NCBI GenBank assembly: GCA_030605515.1
Contig: JAUWIE010000042.1
Span: 1 to 5,808, forward strand
Source of the DNA: Thermoplasmatota archaeon
GTDB lineage: Archaea; Thermoplasmatota; E2; DHVEG-1
Length of the DNA stretch: 5,808 bases
Direction: 5' to 3'
Positions 1-4,673 of this stretch are shown one piece after another (within the stretch, counting starts at the first letter, position 1; every line of letters starts with the position of its first letter). Below the pieces are notes generated by a model. That model searched no databases. It had not been told where the DNA came from and was given only the letters and a program-made list of their open reading frames with translations. A program made the position numbers and the translations under genes.

Positions 1-1
1 A

Positions 2-841
2 GATGAGTTATCCGGGTTTGTGTTTAAACTTGCGCAGAAATGCGGAAAGCATATCTCAATTGCTGAGCCGATGCTTGATGCAACAATGCCAGATGGTTCT
101 CGTATTCAAATGACCTTAAGTGATGAAATAACAGCTAAAGGTTCAACATTTACAATTAGAAAGTTTAGAGAAAATCCATTTTCACCTCCAGATCTTGTTG
201 AGTTAAATACTATGTCTGCTGAGATGCTTGCTTATATGTGGATGGCTGTTGAAAACGGAGTCAACTTATTAATTGCTGGTGGTACGGCATCAGGTAAAAC
301 AACGGTACTAAATGCTTTGTCTTTGTTTATTCCAAGAGAAGCAAAAATAGTATCTATTGAGGAGACTAGAGAGATTAATCTTCCCCATACCAACTGGATT
401 CCTGGTGTGGCTAGATCAGGTTTTGGTGAGGTTGTCGCAGATAAGATGGTGGGAGAAATTGATCTTTATGATCTAATGAAAGCAGCATTAAGACAGAGAC
501 CGGAATACATACTTGTAGGGGAAATCCGTGGTAGAGAAGCATATGTCTTATTTCAGGCGATGGCCACTGGTCATGCAACCTATTCAACAGTACATGCTGA
601 TTCGGCTCAATCATTGATTCATCGTTTAGAAGGAAAGCCAATTAATATCCCACGTGTCATGCTGCAATCACTTGATATTGTCTCTTTTCATACGATAACG
701 CGTGTAAAGGATAAAAGAGCCCGGAGATGTAAGCAGATTATTGAAATTATTGATATTGATCCTACTACAAAAGAAATTCTTACAAATGAAGCCTTCCGGT
801 GGGATCCAGTGGAAGACAGATTCATTTATTCTGGTAAAAGT
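2..841 (+). repeat. Duplicated ATPase core, copy 1
   Basis: This block aligns without gaps to 1618-2457 at a constant offset of 1616 bases. Proteins are about 87% identical by hand count (about 34 differences in 270 residues). Two tracts are identical at every base, 535-603 (69 bases) and 725-795 (71 bases), including synonymous positions. The repeat may extend leftwards beyond the window. Confidence 0.9.
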
Positions 842-1045
842 TTTGTTTTAGAGCAGATTAGAGCTGAGAAAGATCTAACAAAAGAAGGATTAACAACAGA
901 GCTAAAAAACCGGACGAAAATACTTGAATGGATGAACACTAAAAACATCAGGGATTTCAAACAGGTTTCAAAACATATATCTAATTACCTTGAGGATCCA
1001 AATGATATTATGAGAAAAATACTTGCTGGAGATGCTAAAAAATAA
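2..1045 (+). CDS. Type II/IV secretion (FlaI/GspE-like) ATPase, copy 1, 5'-truncated by window edge
   Basis: Cytoplasmic hexameric motor ATPase of the archaeal FlaI/TadA/GspE family, expected to power assembly of pilus-like subunits through the platform proteins encoded downstream. The frame is open to the left edge: codons from base 2 read DELSGF before a GTG at 20, and these residues align with 192-197 of the next gene's product, so GTG20 is not the start and about 190 residues are missing. The visible 347 residues contain the Walker A GGTASGKTT (bases 278-304, Lys codon 296-298), the Asp box EETRE (from 359), a Walker B-like ILVGEIRG with Glu at 521-523, and the His box GHATYSTVHADS (569-604). 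All catalytic motifs are intact, so this is not visibly a pseudogene. The stop TAA overlaps the next ATG by one base. Whether it has the zinc ribbon of copy 2 cannot be seen. Family assignment is very sure; the exact system (pilus, secretion) is inferred. Confidence 0.95.
   Translation, partial: DELSGFVFKLAQKCGKHISIAEPMLDATMPDGSRIQMTLSDEITAKGSTFTIRKFRENPFSPPDLVELNTMSAEMLAYMWMAVENGVNLLIAGGTASGKTTVLNALSLFIPREAKIVSIEETREINLPHTNWIPGVARSGFGEVVADKMVGEIDLYDLMKAALRQRPEYILVGEIRGREAYVLFQAMATGHATYSTVHADSAQSLIHRLEGKPINIPRVMLQSLDIVSFHTITRVKDKRARRCKQIIEIIDIDPTTKEILTNEAFRWDPVEDRFIYSGKSFVLEQIRAEKDLTKEGLTTELKNRTKILEWMNTKNIRDFKQVSKHISNYLEDPNDIMRKILAGDAKK
1028..1031 (+). promoter_or_regulatory. Weak Shine-Dalgarno for ATPase copy 2
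   Basis: GGAG lies inside the end of ATPase copy 1, 13 bases before the ATG at 1045. The spacing is longer than ideal. Together with the one-base TAATG overlap, this suggests that translation restarts after the upstream gene terminates. Confidence 0.35.
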
Positions 1046-2676
1046 TGCCTAAGAAAGTTGCGATATGTCCAAGATGTCATACAAAAATTACGTGTGAGGG
1101 TAAACCAGGTGAAAAAGTTGAAATAAGTTGTCCTAACTGTGAAAAAACAGGATCAATTGTTTTTTCATCTGAATTAAAGCAGCTTGATTTTTATCCGTTA
1201 AACGAACCATTTGCATATGCAAAGATTCTTAAAAACACTGATACACTGGAGAAATCATATAAAGTAATTGAGCCGCATTTATCCAAAGAAGAGCAAAAGA
1301 ATCTTAATTTTATCTGGGAGACATTGATACAATCGCTTAATATTAGATTAGATGAGCTTGAATCAAAAAAAGCTGATAAATATCTCAGGGAACAAGTTGA
1401 TCTTATTATCGAGCAGTATGAAATCCAACTTGGTGATGTTTCAAAAAAGAAAATCATGTATTACATTGAGAGAGAATCCCTTGGTTTTGGTAAATTAGAT
1501 CCTTTGATGAAAGATCCACATATCGAGGATATCTCATGTGATGGATCAGGTGTTTCAATATTTGTGTTTCACAGGAAATATGGATCTCTTAAAAGTAATA
1601 TTATCTTTAATGAGGCAGAAGAACTCTCGTTTTTTGTTGTGAAGCTTGCGCAGAAATGCGGGAAACATATCTCAATTGCTGAGCCGATGCTTGATGCAAC
1701 AATGCCTGATGGTTCTCGTATTCAAATGACATTAAGCACAGAGGTTACTACTAAGGGTTCAACATTTACAATTAGAAAATTCCGTGATGATCCCTTTACA
1801 CCTCCGGATCTTATAGATCTAAACACCATGTCAGCTGAGATACTTGCTTTTATGTGGATGGCTGTTGAAAACAGGATTAATGCATTAATCGCTGGCGGTA
1901 CGGCATCAGGTAAAACAACGATACTAAATGCTTTGTCTTTGTTTATTCCAACAGAAGCAAAAATAGTATCAATAGAAGAAACAAGAGAGCTTAACCTCCC
2001 CCATACCAACTGGATCCCTGGTGTTACAATAACAGGTTTTGGTGAGATTGTCGCAAATAAGATGGTGGGAGAAATTGATCTATATGATCTAATGAAAGCA
2101 GCATTACGACAGAGACCGGAATACATAATTGTAGGGGAAATTCGTGGTAAAGAAGCATATGTCTTATTTCAGGCGATGGCCACTGGTCATGCAACCTATT
2201 CAACAGTACATGCTGATTCAGCACAAGCATTGATTCATCGTTTAGAAGGTAAACCAATTGATATACCCCGTGTTATGCTACAATCACTTGATATTGTTTC
2301 AATTCATATTACAACTCGTGTTAAAGGTAAACGTGTACGTAGATGTAAGCAGATTATTGAAATTATTGATATTGATCCTACTACAAAAGAAATTCTTACA
2401 AATGAAGCCTTTCGGTGGGATCCAATCGAGGATAAATTTATTTATTCAGGTAAAAGCTATATTTTGGAGGGTATTAGAGCTCGTTGGGATATGACCACAG
2501 AGCAAGTTACTGAAGAAATCAGAAGGAGAGCAGAGATCCTTAACTGGATGAAAGATAAGAAGGTTAGATCCTTTAAAGAAGTTTCAAAAGCAATATCTAT
2601 GTATAGTGAAAACCCTGATGATTTTATAAGTAAAATCCGACAGAGTAAAGGAAAGGATAAAAAAGAGGGTAAATAA
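1045..2676 (+). CDS. Type II/IV secretion (FlaI/GspE-like) ATPase, copy 2, with N-terminal zinc ribbon
   Basis: Complete 543-residue motor ATPase and tandem paralogue of the preceding gene. Residues 5-40 form a zinc ribbon (Cys8-X2-Cys11 and Cys29-X2-Cys32). Residues about 45-270 are the family's N-terminal domain, including the PLNEPFAYAKI motif that is typical of archaeal FlaI-type proteins. The ATPase domain follows: Walker A GGTASGKTT at 284-292 (Lys290), Asp box EETRE at 311-315, Walker B-like IIVGEIRG at 361-368 (Glu365), and His box GHATYSTVHADS at 381-392. The C-terminus ends in a Lys-rich tail. No signal peptide or membrane segment is seen, consistent with a cytoplasmic motor. The ATG overlaps the upstream stop (TAATG); GGAG at 1028-1031 lies 13 bases upstream, rather far, so translational coupling is likely. 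Length is normal for the archaeal family plus an extra ribbon. The role in pilus or secretion assembly follows from family and neighbours; the substrate is inferred to be the downstream pilin-like protein. Confidence 0.97.
   Translation: MPKKVAICPRCHTKITCEGKPGEKVEISCPNCEKTGSIVFSSELKQLDFYPLNEPFAYAKILKNTDTLEKSYKVIEPHLSKEEQKNLNFIWETLIQSLNIRLDELESKKADKYLREQVDLIIEQYEIQLGDVSKKKIMYYIERESLGFGKLDPLMKDPHIEDISCDGSGVSIFVFHRKYGSLKSNIIFNEAEELSFFVVKLAQKCGKHISIAEPMLDATMPDGSRIQMTLSTEVTTKGSTFTIRKFRDDPFTPPDLIDLNTMSAEILAFMWMAVENRINALIAGGTASGKTTILNALSLFIPTEAKIVSIEETRELNLPHTNWIPGVTITGFGEIVANKMVGEIDLYDLMKAALRQRPEYIIVGEIRGKEAYVLFQAMATGHATYSTVHADSAQALIHRLEGKPIDIPRVMLQSLDIVSIHITTRVKGKRVRRCKQIIEIIDIDPTTKEILTNEAFRWDPIEDKFIYSGKSYILEGIRARWDMTTEQVTEEIRRRAEILNWMKDKKVRSFKEVSKAISMYSENPDDFISKIRQSKGKDKKEGK
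1618..2457 (+). repeat. Duplicated ATPase core, copy 2
   Basis: Direct-repeat partner of 2-841. The exact tracts correspond to 2151-2219 (around the His box) and 2341-2411 (C-terminal part of the ATPase domain). Downstream of 2457 the two proteins fall to about 50% identity and differ in length by five residues, so the similarity boundary is abrupt. Confidence 0.9.
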
Positions 2677-2694
2677 GATAAAAATGAATGAATT

Positions 2695-2699
2695 AGGTG
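2695..2699 (+). promoter_or_regulatory. Shine-Dalgarno AGGTG before first platform gene
   Basis: AGGTG matches the complement of the archaeal 16S rRNA 3' end and sits 7 bases before ATG 2707. It supports that start rather than the ATG at 2684, which opens only a six-codon frame. Confidence 0.7.
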
Positions 2700-2706
2700 T
2701 ATAAAA

Positions 2707-3570
2707 ATGCCATTAAATAGTTATCAGAAAATGTGTTACAAAAGGTTGGGGGGTGCCGCTGAAAGTGGAGCAACAGAGGCCCTTAAAGCTAGTCTTGAGA
2801 GTGCTCATATTGAAATGAGAGCAGGGGTGTATCTCTCTTGTGCTTGGCTTAATACAGTTTTAACAGCAGTGGTGTCTACTGCCGTTATTCTAAATTTAAT
2901 TATTTTTATTCAACTTGATATTTTATTTATAACTATTTTTCTTTTAATTCCTGTTATTAGTACAGTGGGTGTTTATTTTTATTTTATGAAAATGCCTTAT
3001 TTTAAAGCAAAATCCCGTGGGAAAAAAATTGATTTACATTTACCTTATGCGCTTAATTTTATTTCAGCTATGTCCTCAGCTGGTATAACACCTACAGAGA
3101 TATTTAAAAGTCTTTCAAAACAGGATATATATGGAGAACTCAAGAAAGAGGCATTATGGATATATCGAGATGTAAGTCTTTTAGGCCAGGATATAATCAG
3201 TGCAATTAAGGGAAATATTAATCGAACTCCTTCGACTAAATTTAAAGAGTTTCTGCAGGGAACTGTAGTAACAGTTCAATCAGGTGGTGCCCTTAAGCCA
3301 TATTTTATGTCAAAGGCAGACCAGTATATGAGAGAGAATAGACTTGTGCAGAAACAACTAATTGAGAGTTTAGGGATAATGGCTGAATGTTATGTTACAG
3401 CAGGTGTTGCAGGGATATTGTTAATTATTATTATCATTCCGCTTCTAATGATCATTTCAAATCAGGGTACAGATCAACTGATGATTATGTATGTTTTTAC
3501 ATTTATTGTAATTCCTCTTATTCATATTGGTTTTGCAGTTGTTCTTTCATCAATGTCTGAGAAGGTGTGA
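2707..3570 (+). CDS. Archaeal platform membrane protein, FlaJ/TadB-TadC-like (T2SSF domain), N-terminal half type
   Basis: A 287-residue polytopic membrane protein of the GspF/FlaJ (T2SSF) family, the inner-membrane platform on which the ATPase acts during pilus-like assembly. An amphipathic, mostly polar N-terminus (1-40) leads to two membrane segments at about 42-69 and 72-93. A cytoplasmic helical T2SSF domain follows at about 110-227, starting with LPYALNFISAMSSAGITPTE and containing the typical glycine turn QSGGAL near 191-196. Two further membrane segments lie at about 229-250 (with an isoleucine run) and 259-281. Archaellum FlaJ is usually one protein of about 550 residues with two such domains; here each domain has its own gene, as in bacterial TadB/TadC. 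It follows the ATPase gene by 30 bases with a good Shine-Dalgarno, so the same operon is likely. The family is confident; the partner assignment to the next gene is inferred from order and spacing. Confidence 0.9.
   Translation: MPLNSYQKMCYKRLGGAAESGATEALKASLESAHIEMRAGVYLSCAWLNTVLTAVVSTAVILNLIIFIQLDILFITIFLLIPVISTVGVYFYFMKMPYFKAKSRGKKIDLHLPYALNFISAMSSAGITPTEIFKSLSKQDIYGELKKEALWIYRDVSLLGQDIISAIKGNINRTPSTKFKEFLQGTVVTVQSGGALKPYFMSKADQYMRENRLVQKQLIESLGIMAECYVTAGVAGILLIIIIIPLLMIISNQGTDQLMIMYVFTFIVIPLIHIGFAVVLSSMSEKV
3563..3567 (+). promoter_or_regulatory. Shine-Dalgarno AGGTG before second platform gene
   Basis: AGGTG lies within the last codons of the preceding gene and 9 bases before ATG 3577. 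Placing the ribosome site inside the upstream gene implies coordinated translation of the two platform halves. Confidence 0.65.
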
Positions 3571-3576
3571 TAAAAA

Positions 3577-4491
3577 ATGGTAAAAGAAGCGAAAAAGCAA
3601 GGTAAAGTAAAAAACCTGATGTATACAGGTCAGCTTACTCGTCTAACAATATATCTAGCAGCGCTAATCCCTGCGATAGTATTTATCGTAATGGCATTGT
3701 TGGTTCATTTAAAGATAATAGGACCTTTGGTTATTGGACCTGTTGAAATTGGTACTCCGCTTGATTTTATTCTTTTTGCGATTCTCCTTGGCACTGGCAC
3801 ATTTGGATTTTATGAGCATCTCCGTTTATTAAGGGTTCGTAAAATTGATGCACGTTTTCCTGATTTTGTTCGTGATCTTGCTGAGTCACGTCGAGCTGGT
3901 ATGACATTTACCAAAGCTATTATGTATTCATCTAAGGGTAATTATGGTCTTCTGACAAATGAGATTAAGAAAATTTCTCAGCAGATATCATGGGGTAGTA
4001 GTGTTGATGATGCACTTGCAGCTTTTGCAAAAAGAGTTCATACTAAACTTATAATAAGGACGATATCGCTTATTATTGAAGCGAGTCGCAGTGGTGGAAA
4101 TGTAGCTGATGTTCTCGATGCTGCTTCTAAGGATGCCCGTGAGATAAAACTTATTGAAACAGAGCGTAGGGGCAATATGATGTCTTATGTTGCAGTTATT
4201 TATGTCGGTATGGGTGTATTTTTGATGATTATTGCAATATTGTGCAGTAGTCTTATACCTGCTATGACCGGTGGTGAGGGTGCACAGCTTGGAACTGTTA
4301 TGAAAGGGAGTGGTGGAATAGGAGAAGATGATATTCTTCCAGTGTTTTTTTACGCGGCACTTGTTCAAAGTTTTGGTATGGGACTTGTAACAGGAGTATT
4401 TGAGGAAGGAAATGTTGTATCAGGAGTTAAACATATATTTGTTATGATGCTTGTTACTTGGTGTGCATTTAAATTTGTAGTTGGTGTTTGA
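3577..4491 (+). CDS. Archaeal platform membrane protein, FlaJ/TadC-like (T2SSF domain), C-terminal half type
   Basis: A 304-residue polytopic membrane protein, second of the T2SSF pair. After a basic N-terminus (KEAKKQGKVK) come membrane segments at about 23-47 and 62-80. The T2SSF domain spans about 93-225 with the archaeal pattern RFPDFVRDLAESRRAGMTF, the turn ISWGSSVDDALAAF near 137-150, and EASRSGGNVADVLDAAS near 168-184, a glycine signature well known in FlaJ-type proteins. Further hydrophobic segments lie at about 202-228, 254-275 and 283-303. The loop at 229-252 is glycine-rich. It starts 6 bases after the preceding stop. It probably dimerises or complexes with the preceding protein to rebuild the two-domain FlaJ architecture and contact the ATPase hexamer; this is inference from homology. 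It appears to be the last gene of the motor/platform operon, since a poly-T tract and candidate promoters follow. Confidence 0.92.
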   Translation: MVKEAKKQGKVKNLMYTGQLTRLTIYLAALIPAIVFIVMALLVHLKIIGPLVIGPVEIGTPLDFILFAILLGTGTFGFYEHLRLLRVRKIDARFPDFVRDLAESRRAGMTFTKAIMYSSKGNYGLLTNEIKKISQQISWGSSVDDALAAFAKRVHTKLIIRTISLIIEASRSGGNVADVLDAASKDAREIKLIETERRGNMMSYVAVIYVGMGVFLMIIAILCSSLIPAMTGGEGAQLGTVMKGSGGIGEDDILPVFFYAALVQSFGMGLVTGVFEEGNVVSGVKHIFVMMLVTWCAFKFVVGV

Positions 4492-4496
4492 AAATG

Positions 4497-4522
4497 AAAA
4501 AAAATAGTTTTTTTATTATTTT
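4497..4522 (+). terminator. Oligo-T terminator candidate after platform genes
   Basis: A run of eight A (4497-4504) is followed after TAG by seven T (4508-4514) and then ATTATTTT. Archaeal transcription commonly ends at U-rich tracts, and the A/T runs could also pair weakly. It sits 5 bases beyond the last platform stop codon and before the candidate promoters of the next gene. The strength is unknown. Confidence 0.5.
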
Positions 4523-4541
4523 GACATTATTACACGATATA

Positions 4542-4549
4542 TTTATATA
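4542..4549 (+). promoter_or_regulatory. TATA-box candidate, distal promoter of pilin-Hint gene
   Basis: TTTATATA is a close match to the archaeal box A consensus. A start site about 25 bases downstream (near 4570) would leave a leader of roughly 100 bases. The surrounding DNA is AT-rich, so chance matches are possible. Confidence 0.4.
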
Positions 4550-4620
4550 GTAACAACTAGAGAATATAACGTTATAGATTAGGAGAATGCGCCTATTATA
4601 CTATCTCAATAGTAAGAGAA

Positions 4621-4629
4621 TATATATAA
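4621..4629 (+). promoter_or_regulatory. TATA-box candidate, proximal promoter of pilin-Hint gene
   Basis: TATATATAA preceded by purine-rich AAGAGAA, which could act as a BRE. A start about 25 bases downstream, near 4650, would give a short leader that still contains the GGTGG ribosome site. It competes with the distal TATA candidate at 4542; sequence alone does not decide. Confidence 0.4.
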
Positions 4630-4657
4630 AAAAATTGGAGAGATAAAATAGAATTCA

Positions 4658-4666
4658 GGGTGGTGG
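4658..4666 (+). promoter_or_regulatory. Shine-Dalgarno GGGTGGTGG before pilin-Hint gene
   Basis: The GGTGG core (4662-4666) ends 7 bases before ATG 4674, normal archaeal spacing. This fixes the start directly before the class III signal region. Confidence 0.65.
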
Positions 4667-4673
4667 AATATAT

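Noticed and set aside
20..22. GTG as the start of ATPase copy 1
   Set aside because: The frame stays open to the window edge, and the residues before it align with internal residues of copy 2, so the true start lies upstream of the window.
411..641. Minus-strand open frame opposite ATPase copy 1, with a similar one at 2024-2257 opposite copy 2
   Set aside because: Both are antisense shadows; they resemble each other only because the coding strands are paralogous. There is no ribosome site and no family resemblance.
1722..2126. 134-codon minus-strand open frame
   Set aside because: It lies entirely opposite the conserved ATPase domain, and its composition follows from the sense-strand codons.
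2258..2494. 78-codon + strand frame inside ATPase copy 2
   Set aside because: An out-of-frame overlap with a conserved gene and no ribosome binding site.
2684..2704. Six-codon frame (MNELGV) between ATPase copy 2 and the first platform gene
   Set aside because: Too short to support, and it contains the Shine-Dalgarno of the next gene; most likely chance.
3988..4368. 126-codon minus-strand open frame
   Set aside because: It is antisense to the conserved T2SSF domain of the second platform protein, and its low-complexity Asn/Thr/His content is typical of a shadow frame.
4593..4612. Inverted repeat CTATT...AATAG in the spacer
   Set aside because: Only five weak base pairs around a 10-base loop; not distinguishable from chance in AT-rich DNA.
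4587..4646. 19-codon frame beginning ATGCGCCTA after AGGAG in the spacer
   Set aside because: The AGGAG ends only one base before the ATG, too close to act, and the peptide has no recognisable features.
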